Assembly: GCA_019415925.1 (NCBI GenBank) | Contig: DXYG01000015.1 | Coordinates: forward strand, 1-38,866 | DNA length: 38,866 nt | Source of the DNA: Clostridiales bacterium | Lineage (GTDB): Bacteria > Bacillota > Clostridia > Oscillospirales > Acutalibacteraceae | Direction: 5' to 3' | In this document: positions 26,015 through 34,237 of the stretch, one piece after another | How positions within the stretch are numbered: the stretch's first letter is position 1 | Layout of the letters: each line of letters begins with the position of its first letter | Program-made: the position numbers and the translations under genes | Notes under the pieces: model-generated | What the model saw: the letters and a program-made list of their open reading frames with translations, nothing else | Told to the model about the DNA's origin: nothing | The model's database searches: none

Positions 26015-26089
26015 TTAATCAGAGAGCTTGTAGGCAAGTATGATTATAAAAGCTCCGTAAGCGATAAATAAAAGTCCCGCTAAAATCAT
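26015..26089 (-). CDS. Overlapping micro-ORF encoding a single transmembrane helix (tentative)
   Basis: A 24-codon frame begins MILAGLLFIAYG and ends ILAYKLSD. Nearly the whole peptide is one hydrophobic helix with a charged C-terminal end. It lies in a different frame from the C-terminal third of the 57-residue gene at 26019-26192. No strong ribosome-binding site precedes its ATG, though a TTG lies two codons upstream. It may be a real membrane micropeptide, the product of frameshifting, or chance. Confidence 0.3.
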   Translation of the reverse strand: MILAGLLFIAYGAFIIILAYKLSD

Positions 26090-26192
26090 TACCAAATAGT
26101 AGTTCCATTACTAACTTATCGTGGTAAGATGATAGCCTGTCTTCAGCTAATACTTCTATGGCTTCACGCTCTATGTATTCTTTTTCAGCCAT
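26019..26192 (-). CDS. Small hypothetical protein
   Basis: The 57-residue protein starts at the ATG at 26192, downstream of GAGGAG. The N-terminus AEKEYIEREAIEVLAED resembles the YIERE-type beginnings of many short Firmicutes phage proteins. The last 20 residues look unstructured and correspond to a hydrophobic helix when read in another frame (26015-26089), so the true C-terminus may differ if there is a frameshift or sequence error. Function unknown. Confidence 0.45.
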   Translation of the reverse strand: MAEKEYIEREAIEVLAEDRLSSYHDKLVMELLFGNDFSGTFIYRLRSFYNHTCLQAL

Positions 26193-26206
26193 TGTTTTCA
26201 CGCTCC

Positions 26207-27277
26207 TCAATAACCTACTCCGATATAGTCAAGTACTCTTGCCCAACCATATTTTTCACCGTTCTCATCGGTACAGCAGTTATACATCCAATACTCCCAC
26301 TCTTTAGGATTTCGCTCTTTCAGCAAATCAAATCTGTGTGGGCGTTTTTCCATATGAACACCAAATCCGCACATACTACAGCCTGTCCGCTGTGCCTTTG
26401 TAGTGTAAATTGTGCCGTCCTCTTTGCGCTCAATTGTTCCGTAAATTTCTGGGACAGGTACATTTAAGTCAAGTGCAAGTTGTAAAATATCCTGTCTGTT
26501 AAAAATAGCAAACGGAGCAGATCTGATTGTTGACTTGCCAAAATAATTACAGCCGTTAATCATAAGCGACTTAGCACGTCTGCCGCCCTCGGAAGCCATA
26601 AGTCCAAGATAAGGTACGCTGTTATGTTCTTTCGCCCAATCGTCGCAAGGTTTTTCTTTGAGATAGTAACAGCACTTCGATGATACTTTAAAATTCGGAG
26701 TGTCATAATTAACGCCCTCATTTTCATTCTCGTAACCGCCGAACTTTTCAAGCCATTTCTGTGACATCTTCATTCGGCTGTTTTTCTGATAACCTCCGTA
26801 AGCACCTGTTTCGCCTGTGATGATAGCGTATCTGACTGTCTTATTCTTCTCTGTCGGGTGTTGCAGAGTTTCAATTTTGCCGGCAATTTCTTTTGACAAG
26901 ACCGGAAATCCAAACTCTTGCAGTATCTCGGTTTTTTTCCAAGGCGTGCCGTCAGCCTTATTCGTAGGCTTTAAGCTTACAACTCCGAGTTTTTTATGTA
27001 CTGCCATAATGCTTTTATCCTCGAGATACGACACGCTTATTCCGGGAGCGTCAATGCCGATTGACCTTAAAAACAAAAGTAACGTTATGCTGTCAAGTCC
27101 TCCGACTGATACGTGGACGTTTAAATCACGTTTTGCACATTCGTTATAAAATTCCCACGCTCTGATACGAGCATAATTGACTTTAAAATCATAATCTTCT
27201 TTTTGCTTGATTTTAAAATCGGCAATTTTTCTATCTGCGCCGATTCTATTCATACGTTCAAGTACATTTTCTGCCAT
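26207..27277 (-). CDS. PAPS reductase / PP-loop family enzyme
   Basis: The 356-residue protein starts at 27277 after AAAGGAGAATTAAA. It has a PP-loop ATP-binding motif SVGGLDS (57-63), a variant of SGGKDS with Leu in place of Lys, typical of the phosphoadenosine phosphosulfate reductase / sulfotransferase superfamily found in many phages. Cys pairs CCYY (near 205) and CSMCGFGVH (near 303) may bind a metal or Fe-S cluster. No dnd-type DNA phosphorothioation partners lie nearby, so a DNA-modification role is not supported. The substrate is unknown. Confidence 0.8.
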   Translation of the reverse strand: MAENVLERMNRIGADRKIADFKIKQKEDYDFKVNYARIRAWEFYNECAKRDLNVHVSVGGLDSITLLLFLRSIGIDAPGISVSYLEDKSIMAVHKKLGVVSLKPTNKADGTPWKKTEILQEFGFPVLSKEIAGKIETLQHPTEKNKTVRYAIITGETGAYGGYQKNSRMKMSQKWLEKFGGYENENEGVNYDTPNFKVSSKCCYYLKEKPCDDWAKEHNSVPYLGLMASEGGRRAKSLMINGCNYFGKSTIRSAPFAIFNRQDILQLALDLNVPVPEIYGTIERKEDGTIYTTKAQRTGCSMCGFGVHMEKRPHRFDLLKERNPKEWEYWMYNCCTDENGEKYGWARVLDYIGVGY

Positions 27278-27290
27278 TTTAATTCTCCTT

Positions 27291-27671
27291 TCAACTGTTC
27301 GATTTTTCTGAACTGTTCAACACCCTCTCGGCTTCTTCACGGGTAAGATAAAATACGTCAAAAGAATTTTCAAAATTTACCGTATCATTTGATACAAATA
27401 AATCACTTATTCCATTGCAGTTAATTACAATCTCATTTACATTTGCTGATTTGATGTATTTACGAGAAAGTCCTGTTATGTAATAAACCGTATCTCCTAC
27501 CTTACAAGGCAAATACACAAATCTGTTGCGGTCTTTGAATTGCTCACAATCACGCTCAACTTCAGTGCGCTTTTCATATTCCCTAAACTTTTCGCTTCCT
27601 ACTGTATCCCCGAAATATACAGATGAAACATCGCACGCTTCATAATGAATACAATCCTTACAACTTGCCAT
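27291..27671 (-). CDS. Hypothetical Cys-motif early protein
   Basis: The 126-residue protein starts at 27671 after CAGGAGGTCTGACA, 2 bases after the stop of the YopX-family gene. The N-terminus CKDCIHYEAC (4-13) plus a later DCEQF forms a likely zinc-binding site. The middle YLPCKVGDTVYYIT looks like a small beta barrel. The architecture is frequent among Firmicutes phage proteins of unknown function. Confidence 0.6.
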   Translation of the reverse strand: MASCKDCIHYEACDVSSVYFGDTVGSEKFREYEKRTEVERDCEQFKDRNRFVYLPCKVGDTVYYITGLSRKYIKSANVNEIVINCNGISDLFVSNDTVNFENSFDVFYLTREEAERVLNSSEKSNS

Positions 27672-27673
27672 TG

Positions 27674-28171
27674 TCAGACCTCCTGATTAATTAATTCGGG
27701 ATTGTCGTGGATATTGCCGATTACTTCCATATAACAATATTCGATATATGATTTCGTAAGAGGCATTGACAAGCAGAACGGTTCTAATGTGCTTAATTCA
27801 TCAGTCGGAATGACTTCATAATGCCACCCGATAACTGTATCAACCGGGCATTCTGTATCAGTATCAACTACGCCGAATTCGCCAAAAACAACTTTCACAA
27901 GGTCTTTCGGGTTATCGTGACATTTGAGTATATCCCCCTCAAAAATCTTCTTGCCGTTCTTGTCGGTCAAGCCTGTGTACTGTCCGACGGTATCAGCATA
28001 AACTGTAAATTTTTCAATCGTTGGCTCTTGCTGATAAATAATAGCAAAATCTCCACCTTTGTTATTTGGGAAAATACCTCCATAAACCCAATTTGAGTTA
28101 ATAGGAGAACCGTCTAATCTAACTTTCTCTCCTTTTTTTCGAGTTTGACCTCTAAATAATATTTCTCGCAT
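27674..28171 (-). CDS. YopX family protein
   Basis: The 165-residue protein starts at 28171 after AAGGAGGATAAA. It has the family's marks: MREILFRGQT at the start, NWVYGG, VGQYTGLTDKNGKKIFEGDI in the middle, and EVIGNIHDNPEL at the C-terminus. YopX proteins are common in Firmicutes phages, and their role is unknown. It overlaps the upstream gene by 20 bases, in one early operon. Confidence 0.9.
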   Translation of the reverse strand: MREILFRGQTRKKGEKVRLDGSPINSNWVYGGIFPNNKGGDFAIIYQQEPTIEKFTVYADTVGQYTGLTDKNGKKIFEGDILKCHDNPKDLVKVVFGEFGVVDTDTECPVDTVIGWHYEVIPTDELSTLEPFCLSMPLTKSYIEYCYMEVIGNIHDNPELINQEV

Positions 28172-28589
28172 TTTTATCCTCCTTAATAGATTTAATTCTC
28201 TCGCTTATCCTGTCCTCGAATCCGTTTTCGTTTGTCAGGCACTCTATTGTTTTCAGGGCGAGGTTTATAATCTCTTCCCGACTGTCGGATTTGTACATCT
28301 GCCTTACCAAGTCCGCCGAACGCATTATGTTATCCTGTATGCGTTTTGATAGTAGGTAGTATCTGTCGTAGTCGTCACGCTCGGCTTTGTAATCGGACTT
28401 GAATTTTTCCTGCCATTCAAGACAGATTTTTATATCCCAGCCTTTATGCCTGTTGTTATATCCGAGCCTTGCAAGCTTTGAAAAGTATTTATACTCGGCA
28501 GGAGGAAAGTCATTATAGTCAAGCTGTCCGTCAATAGCCTTGTCTTCAAGCCTTGCAAACTCCTGTGAATCATTGAAATTGTATTTCAT
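28152..28589 (-). CDS. Hypothetical early protein
   Basis: The 145-residue, highly charged, mostly helical protein starts at 28589 after AAAGGAGTTTTT. It contains YNDFPPAEYKYFSKLARLGYNN and a C-terminal coiled-coil-like part. Its position directly after the primase-helicase suggests a replication accessory role, but no motif supports one. It overlaps the YopX gene by 20 bases. Confidence 0.6.
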   Translation of the reverse strand: MKYNFNDSQEFARLEDKAIDGQLDYNDFPPAEYKYFSKLARLGYNNRHKGWDIKICLEWQEKFKSDYKAERDDYDRYYLLSKRIQDNIMRSADLVRQMYKSDSREEIINLALKTIECLTNENGFEDRISERIKSIKEDKNARNII

Positions 28590-28601
28590 AAAAACTCCTT
28601 T

Positions 28602-28722
28602 GGTGGAGGGTGTTGGAGGGTTTCGGGCATTTTAAAAAACCTCTTACTATATATAAATATATTTTATTTTTTTCTTATGCGAAAGGTTTATAAAACCCTC
28701 AAACCCTCCACTACCCTCCACC
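28602..28722. repeat. Inverted GGTGGAGGGT repeats flanking an AT-rich core: candidate replication origin
   Basis: Two 22-base arms (28602-28623 and 28701-28722) match in inverted orientation at about 20 of 22 positions. Each arm holds two TGGAGGG units, and one further GAGGG unit adjoins the right arm. About 77 bases, mostly A/T, separate them, including TATATATAAATATATTTTAT. The block follows the primase-helicase gene. Iterons around an AT-rich segment suit an origin. A role in RNA structure is an alternative. No protein gene is supported in 28590-28725. Confidence 0.45.
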
Positions 28723-28725
28723 GCT

Positions 28726-31038
28726 TTATTCATTAACAAGTGAAATTCCGTTGAAATAGTTGCACTTCTTACCCTTGACTTTTTCAAATCTCTTTGCAAT
28801 TTCCGTTCCGAATTTCGTGTTTGACATACAATACTCGTTGTTTGCGTTCGCCCAGTTGACATAAGCCATATAAAGAGTGCTCGCCTGAACGCTTCCGCCG
28901 ATTTCGCACTTATCCTCAATAAATGCGGAAATAACGTCCATTTCACGTCTGTACTCTCTCACCATTGCAAGAACGGCGGCAGGCATTTTCAGCCCCTCTT
29001 TCTGCCATAAAAGACAACCGTCAATGCACCACTTGAATATTGCAGGCAGTTCCTTTTTCAGCTTGCTTACAAGGTCCTTGTCTACCTTGCTTTCGGGAAT
29101 CTGCACCTCAAACGGAATCATATGTATTCTACGCCATATGCCTGTATCTGTTCCCCTGATGACAGGCTTATGATTTGTAGCCATCCACAGCTTGAACTCG
29201 GGCTTGAACTCAAATTCTGCGCTGTAGAGCTTTCGTGCAGTTACGGTGTCGTCGCCTGTAAGCTGTTTTAACAGTCCCTCGTTAAGCCGTACACCCTCGT
29301 TCGGTTCTACGGAAGTAACAAGCCTTGCTCCCTTTAAACGTGCAATATCGCTGTTTACGGCACTGCTCTGACTGCTCCTCACCATTATAGTTTCAGGCTG
29401 AATATTCGCCGCATAGTCGCCGAGAACGGCACGTATAACGTCAATAAAGGTTGATTTGCCGTTTCTGCCTGTTCCGTAAAGGAAGAATGCGCATTGCTCC
29501 GCTGTTGAGCCTGTCAGACTGTAGCCGACTGCTTTCTGAATATAGCGTATCAAATCCTTATCTCCGGCGAAAATATCGTCAAGGAATTTAAGCCACAACG
29601 GACAGTCGGCAGTTTCGGCGCACTCAACAGAGGTTGCTTTTGTAAAGTAATACTCGCTGTTGTGCTCCCTTACCTCACCGCTTTTTAGGTTGATTATTCC
29701 GCTCGGCGTATTGAGAGCCATTCTATACTTATCCATCTGCGCAGGCAAGACCGGAATATGGTGCTCGGCTTCGGATAGCATTGCTTTCTTTGACTTATTG
29801 GAGCGACTTAGCTTCATATGCTTTTCAAAAGCCTTTGCCATATCTCCGCCGCTCTGCTCGTCAGCTTCGGCATAAAGCTTTGCCTCGGCTTTCATAGCCT
29901 CAACGCTCTTGTCTGCCATCTTCTGAACCATCCCGAGGTTATCAACGCTCCACTTTACGCCGTTGTAGTAATACCAGCTTTTCTCTGTGTAACAGTAGCG
30001 CACACGCTCGCCGAAAAGGTCGACAAATCTCTGCGCATTACCCATATCGTCAAAGGTGTAGGAACGGATTTTTCCGTCGTCCTTTACTGCACTGATTGAC
30101 GTACCTCCGATTGAAATTTCATAGCTTGTCTGCTTGGGCGAATACACGTTGGTACAGCCGGAAATCGCCTTTTGAATTGTAATGATTCCGTAGGTTGAGC
30201 CGCTCTGCTTTCTGTCCCACTTGTCACGCATAAGACCTGACTGGCGGAAAATTGCGTCCATTTTGTCGGCGTCACAGCCTGTCCAGAATGCAAGCATATT
30301 ACAAAATGCCATATCCGCCTCGCTGTGTGAGCCGTAGGAAGAAATATCACCGCTGTATAAGGTACGGAACAAACTGCCGTTCTTTGCGTTGCAGGCGGCT
30401 CTTACGATTTCATCAGCGGTGTTCAGACAGACTGCTTTCGGCTGTTGCCTTATCGGTGCAGGCTGTGACGGCTTGCCGAGATATTTTGAATGGAGAGGCT
30501 TAACGCTTTCGGTACACTCGTTTATATCTGCATATTCGGAGCAGTAGTTACCCGTCATAATAAAAAATCTGCCTGTATCGTACATTTCAAAGCCGCCGAC
30601 GTTATCTATTTTATTTTTACGTCTGCCCTCGGGAAGTACGCCCTTGCAGATAATATGAACGCCGTTTCCGCTCTGCGAGTATTCTGTGTAGGATTGCAGA
30701 GTGTTCACAAACTCGCTGACAATGTTGTCGGTACCGCCGTTTTTAAAGCTTTCAATATCCTGCGGCATATCATCAAGGTCAACACCGAAGTACGGCGAAT
30801 TTGAGAACATAAAGCCTATACCGCTGAAATTCACAGAAGTCCTGACGGCGGTTTCAAAATCCGTCCAAGTATCGGGATTGTTCGACTGCGCCATATTACC
30901 TGTTCTCGGATTTATCGGCGTCTTTTTAATTCCGCTGTGCGACTTTTCATCGGGTGAAGCAAGCCAGCACACCCAGTTGTTTAACGCTTTAAGCTCCTGC
31001 GGAATTGCACTGTATTTATCATAATTTTTAAAACCCAT
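28726..31038 (-). CDS. Primase-helicase (AEP-type primase plus D5/P4-family SF3 helicase)
   Basis: The 770-residue protein starts at 31038 after AAGGAGGTAAACA. The N-terminal part has archaeo-eukaryotic primase features: GIGFMFSNSPYFGVDLDD (73-90, with D87 and D89), SGNGVHIICKG (123-133) and EMYDTGRFFIMTG (151-163). The C-terminal half is a D5-like superfamily 3 helicase with Walker A GTGRNGKST (about 520-528) and the later ATNHKPVIRGTDTGIWRR motif (near 620-640). It makes primers and unwinds DNA for phage replication. A candidate origin lies just downstream. Confidence 0.9.
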   Translation of the reverse strand: MGFKNYDKYSAIPQELKALNNWVCWLASPDEKSHSGIKKTPINPRTGNMAQSNNPDTWTDFETAVRTSVNFSGIGFMFSNSPYFGVDLDDMPQDIESFKNGGTDNIVSEFVNTLQSYTEYSQSGNGVHIICKGVLPEGRRKNKIDNVGGFEMYDTGRFFIMTGNYCSEYADINECTESVKPLHSKYLGKPSQPAPIRQQPKAVCLNTADEIVRAACNAKNGSLFRTLYSGDISSYGSHSEADMAFCNMLAFWTGCDADKMDAIFRQSGLMRDKWDRKQSGSTYGIITIQKAISGCTNVYSPKQTSYEISIGGTSISAVKDDGKIRSYTFDDMGNAQRFVDLFGERVRYCYTEKSWYYYNGVKWSVDNLGMVQKMADKSVEAMKAEAKLYAEADEQSGGDMAKAFEKHMKLSRSNKSKKAMLSEAEHHIPVLPAQMDKYRMALNTPSGIINLKSGEVREHNSEYYFTKATSVECAETADCPLWLKFLDDIFAGDKDLIRYIQKAVGYSLTGSTAEQCAFFLYGTGRNGKSTFIDVIRAVLGDYAANIQPETIMVRSSQSSAVNSDIARLKGARLVTSVEPNEGVRLNEGLLKQLTGDDTVTARKLYSAEFEFKPEFKLWMATNHKPVIRGTDTGIWRRIHMIPFEVQIPESKVDKDLVSKLKKELPAIFKWCIDGCLLWQKEGLKMPAAVLAMVREYRREMDVISAFIEDKCEIGGSVQASTLYMAYVNWANANNEYCMSNTKFGTEIAKRFEKVKGKKCNYFNGISLVNE

Positions 31039-31084
31039 TGTTTACCTCCTTATAATTGGATTTCACTTATACGCAGATTTTAAG

Positions 31085-31111
31085 AAAAAATTGCATAAAT
31101 CAGTGCAATTT
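31085..31111 (-). terminator. Probable weak terminator between DUF669 gene and primase gene
   Basis: An 8-bp AT-rich stem (AAATTGCA at 31088-31095 pairing with TGCAATTT at 31104-31111) is followed on the minus strand by TTTTTTC. It sits 17 bases beyond the DUF669 stop. The stem is weak, so read-through is likely. Confidence 0.5.
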
Positions 31112-31127
31112 CCGAAAAACTTTTAAA

Positions 31128-31709
31128 TTAAAACGGTAAATCATCGTCAAGCGGCATATCGGTAAATCCCTGTTGTATTGTCGAAGTCGAAGAAGCAAAG
31201 CTCTGCTGAGGAGCGGCATATGTATCATTACTGACAGCTTTCGGCTTTGAAATATGGTTTACCTCGGGGAATTTTGTAGGATTGAGCCAGCTTACACGTT
31301 CCTGCGTTTTGCCGTTGTATTCCTCGTGCTTGATTGTAACTCTCAAAGGCTTGCTTACAAGCTCCTCGCAGAACTGCTGTAAGCTGTCGTACTCCTTTCC
31401 GTCGGGAAGTCCTGCGGCTTTTCCGAGTGCCATAACCTGACCGAAGCCGTAGCCGTTGACCTGCTTGTCCGCCTCGGTAGGCTCCTTGCGTTTCCACAAC
31501 GTATGGAAAATATATGAGTTTTTATAATTCTGCTGAATATCGTTTCGGATAACCATTGCTATATTAAGACAGCATTTTTCAACGTCAACACCATTTTCAT
31601 TTTTGGTATATTTTCTTTCACTGATTTTAGTAATTAAGCACTCATAATCGCCCTCGGGTTTGATACTGCTCTGCTGTGTTGCTTCACTCTGATTTGCTTT
31701 AAATCCCAT
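31128..31709 (-). CDS. DUF669-family protein with SSB-like C-terminal tail
   Basis: The 193-residue protein starts at 31709 after AAAGGAGTAAAATT. Residues about 1-150 match the DUF669 pattern, with IKPEGDYECLITKI, LNIAMVIRNDIQQNYKN and GQVMALGKAAGLPDG. A flexible Ser/Gln-rich linker leads to the terminal MPLDDDLPF, which closely resembles the acidic tip (DDDIPF) that bacterial SSB uses to recruit replication and repair proteins. It lies between a primase-helicase and a nuclease. I infer a phage single-strand-binding or annealing accessory protein. Confidence 0.75.
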   Translation of the reverse strand: MGFKANQSEATQQSSIKPEGDYECLITKISERKYTKNENGVDVEKCCLNIAMVIRNDIQQNYKNSYIFHTLWKRKEPTEADKQVNGYGFGQVMALGKAAGLPDGKEYDSLQQFCEELVSKPLRVTIKHEEYNGKTQERVSWLNPTKFPEVNHISKPKAVSNDTYAAPQQSFASSTSTIQQGFTDMPLDDDLPF

Positions 31710-31713
31710 AATT

Positions 31714-32028
31714 TTACTCCTTTGTTACTAATTTAATTGCTTCCTCGGCACTGCGGCATATTCCCGCAATTGCGCCGTTGAGCTTCATCATCTGAATAAA
31801 ATTGTACTGCTTTTCGGTTGCTCTGCCTGTCGGCGTTTTGACCTCGATAAAAACAGCCTTGCCGTCAGACTTGCGAACTCCGAATAGGTCTGAAAAGCCT
31901 TTCGGCACTCCGGTACTGAAAAATCTGCCGTCCTTTGTATATCCCTGTCCTACATTTATGCGGAAAATATCGCAGTACGGAGCTACCGCAAGGCGGATTT
32001 CGTTCTGTATTCTGTGTTCGTCTGTCAA
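31714..32028 (-). CDS. VRR-NUC domain nuclease
   Basis: The 104-residue protein is essentially one VRR-NUC (PD-(D/E)XK-like) domain. Catalytic positions can be seen: D47 (GFSDLFG), E62 and K64 (FIEVKTPTGR), and Q74 (TEKQ). Stand-alone VRR-NUC proteins are common beside phage helicases and are thought to cut branched or flapped DNA. The frame opens at a TTG (32026-32028), 10 bases after GGAGGGG. No in-frame ATG fits, and the upstream ATG belongs to the end of the helicase gene, which it overlaps by 4 bases. Confidence 0.85.
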   Translation of the reverse strand: MTDEHRIQNEIRLAVAPYCDIFRINVGQGYTKDGRFFSTGVPKGFSDLFGVRKSDGKAVFIEVKTPTGRATEKQYNFIQMMKLNGAIAGICRSAEEAIKLVTKE

Positions 32029-33365
32029 GCTATCATTCCCCTCCTTTTCGCCTGATAATATGCCCAGCCTGTTTTGTAGCCGTGCTTTTCTGCGTAGTCA
32101 AGCAAGTCCTCATAGCTGTGGCAGTCGTCGGGTGTTTTCAGGTCAAGCTTAAAGCCTTCAACCTTTATAAGCTCGGCAGTTATATCCGTATCTACCTGCC
32201 TTTCGGCTGTAGGAAAAACATAACCGCAGTGCGGACAAACTGCCTTTGTACCGGGCGGCGGAGCGGCAAAGGTGAAGAAACATTCGGGGCATTGTCTGAC
32301 CTTTTTTCCCTGCTGTTCCTCCAACTTCTTCACGCTCTGCCTTTTCTTCTTTTCAAGGCTCCATTCCCTGTCGTCGTCCGGCATACCGTGCCTTGCGTAA
32401 TTACCTACGTGGTCAATTATTATTGCCCTCTTGCCGGGACGGTAACGCATACACCGCATTGACTGCTGAATATATAGCGTAAGGCTGTGCGTAGGTCGGA
32501 GCAGAATTGTACACTCGCAGTCGGGAACGTCAAATCCCTCGCTTATCAAATCGACATTACAGAGGATTGTTATTTCACCCTTGCGGAAATCGTTAATTAT
32601 TCTATTGCGTTCAGCTTTTGGAGTGTTGCCGTCTATATGAACGGCTTTTATTCCTGCCTCGCAGAAAGCCTTTGCAGTCGCTGTGCTGTGCTTTACCGAG
32701 GAACAGTAACAGACGGCTTTTTTACCGTCTGCAAGCTGTCTGTAATACTTAATCACGTCACCGAATACGGTGTTTTTTATCATAGCCTTTTCAATATCGG
32801 CGGTGACATATTCGCCCATTTTAGTATGCAAGCCTGTCAAATCGGCAACACTCGGAGCGTAGTAGTCATAGGGTGCAAGACAGTTGTTCTCAATCAACCA
32901 CTTTGTGCTTACTCCTACAATCAGCTTGTCGTTGACGTCACACAAGCCGTCACCGTTTAATCTGACAGGCGTTGCAGTTACTCCCACACGTGGTACGTCG
33001 CTGAAATACTCGTAAATCCGCTTATAGCTCTGCGCAACGCTGTGATGATTTTCATCGGTGATAATAAGTGCAGGCTTTGCAAGCTTTTTGAGCCGTCTTG
33101 TAAACGTCTGTACCATACCAATCTGGCACAAGTCCATTAGCACGCCCCAGCGGACAAAGGTGCGGAAAATCTGGTCGACAAGCTCCTTGCGGTGGACGAG
33201 GAACAGCACACGCTTGCCGTTCCACGTTGTTCGTCTTGCAATTTCTGCAACAATGCAGGACTTTCCGCCTCCGCACCCGAGGACAATACAAGGAGCCTTG
33301 TAACCCTCACGCCAAGCCTGCCGCACCTGTTCAACAAGGTCATTCTGATATGGACGGAGCTGCAT
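32025..33365 (-). CDS. Superfamily 2 DEAD/DEAH-type helicase
   Basis: The 446-residue protein starts at the ATG at 33365 after AGAAAGG. Motifs include Walker A GCGGGKS (30-36), DENH in place of DEAH (104-107), TATP (130-133), and the C-terminal helicase motif SMRCMRYRPGKR (near 305-316). A zinc ribbon follows (CPEC then CPHCG, about 355-380). It resembles the ResIII/UvsW-like helicases in phage recombination modules. It overlaps the Sak4-like gene by 26 bases and the VRR-NUC gene by 4, so the three are probably made together. Confidence 0.9.
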   Translation of the reverse strand: MQLRPYQNDLVEQVRQAWREGYKAPCIVLGCGGGKSCIVAEIARRTTWNGKRVLFLVHRKELVDQIFRTFVRWGVLMDLCQIGMVQTFTRRLKKLAKPALIITDENHHSVAQSYKRIYEYFSDVPRVGVTATPVRLNGDGLCDVNDKLIVGVSTKWLIENNCLAPYDYYAPSVADLTGLHTKMGEYVTADIEKAMIKNTVFGDVIKYYRQLADGKKAVCYCSSVKHSTATAKAFCEAGIKAVHIDGNTPKAERNRIINDFRKGEITILCNVDLISEGFDVPDCECTILLRPTHSLTLYIQQSMRCMRYRPGKRAIIIDHVGNYARHGMPDDDREWSLEKKKRQSVKKLEEQQGKKVRQCPECFFTFAAPPPGTKAVCPHCGYVFPTAERQVDTDITAELIKVEGFKLDLKTPDDCHSYEDLLDYAEKHGYKTGWAYYQAKRRGMIA

Positions 33366-34230
33366 TCTGCTTTTCCTTTCTCTTCTGGACAAGCTTTGTT
33401 ACGCAGTGCATACAGAGTACCTTGCCGTAATTTTTGGTGGTGCCATCAATAATCTGCTGAACTGTTCTTTTTCCGTCCGACATTATAACGCTTCCGCACT
33501 CCGAACATCTCGGCGGCTCTGCACCCTTTGAAAGCCATTCGCCAAGCTGACTGCCAAGCTCGGGAGTGATAACACCGCTCCAATTGTCCAGAAATGTTGT
33601 ATCCTTTGAAAGACAGGCAACGTGGCTGCGGTCAAGCTGAAAGCACATATCAAATTCGTACTCGGTATTATCACGCTGAACGGGAGCAAGTCCGATTTTT
33701 ACGGGAACGGTCTTACCTCTGTCGTTCACTTCCATTGCATACGCCATTTTGGTGCGCATTGTAACAATAGTGTGGCAGTCAACCGAAAGAATCGTATTCA
33801 CAAGATTGTTCTGAATCTTGCCAGCTTCATCCCACGCAGTATAGTCATTTTTGCCCTGCTGTTTTGCAATCTGCGACTTTATGTCAAGCACTCCGCCCTC
33901 GTTGTCCCAGCAATGCGAAAAGCTGTCAACGATTACGACGCCGTCACTTCCTACAATTTCTGCGGCGGATTTAACGTAGTCAATGTATTTGTCGGGTGTG
34001 TAAGGCGGAATCATTGACGCATATAGAAACTCGCCTGTGTTGAGGTCTGACCTTTTAGCGTAAAATCTTCCTCTTTCGTGCTCGGTATCAATCAAGGCGA
34101 TTTTTGACCAGTCGTTAGTCAGTCCGTATGCAAGATAAAGGCTTGAAAGTGTTTTGCCTGAACCGCTCGGACCCGTTACGGCAATTCTCGCCTTTGATTT
34201 TGCCCTTGTAACTTCTGTAAAATTAATCAT
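33340..34230 (-). CDS. Sak4-like RecA-fold ATPase (recombination)
   Basis: The 296-residue protein starts at 34230 after GTGAGGTTAAT. Walker A is GPSGSGKT (20-27), and a Walker B-like strand GVVIVDSFSHCWD follows near 96-108. The rest (YTAWDEAGKIQNN, TIVTMRTKMAY, EFDMCFQLDR) matches the phage AAA/RecA-like family that includes Sak4 recombination proteins. The C-terminus adds a zinc-finger-like part (CSECG at about 242 and CMHC at about 273). With Gp157 before it and helicase and nuclease after it, it forms a DNA repair or annealing module. Confidence 0.82.
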   Translation of the reverse strand: MINFTEVTRAKSKARIAVTGPSGSGKTLSSLYLAYGLTNDWSKIALIDTEHERGRFYAKRSDLNTGEFLYASMIPPYTPDKYIDYVKSAAEIVGSDGVVIVDSFSHCWDNEGGVLDIKSQIAKQQGKNDYTAWDEAGKIQNNLVNTILSVDCHTIVTMRTKMAYAMEVNDRGKTVPVKIGLAPVQRDNTEYEFDMCFQLDRSHVACLSKDTTFLDNWSGVITPELGSQLGEWLSKGAEPPRCSECGSVIMSDGKRTVQQIIDGTTKNYGKVLCMHCVTKLVQKRKEKQNAAPSISE

Positions 34231-34237
34231 ATTAACC

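Noticed and set aside
26207..27277. DndC of a DNA phosphorothioation system
   Set aside because: No dndB, dndD or dndE-like neighbours are present. Stand-alone PAPS-reductase-like genes are common in phages.
28602..28722. CRISPR array
   Set aside because: The repeat units are short, inverted and unevenly spaced, with no unique spacers and no cas genes.
31039..31087. Promoter before the primase gene
   Set aside because: TATAA-like boxes exist, but no -35 box at 16-19 bases fits and the stretch is simply AT-rich.
31935..32462. 175-codon open frame on the plus strand
   Set aside because: It is antisense to the helicase and VRR-NUC genes, both of which have clear motifs, and its translation has no recognisable domain.
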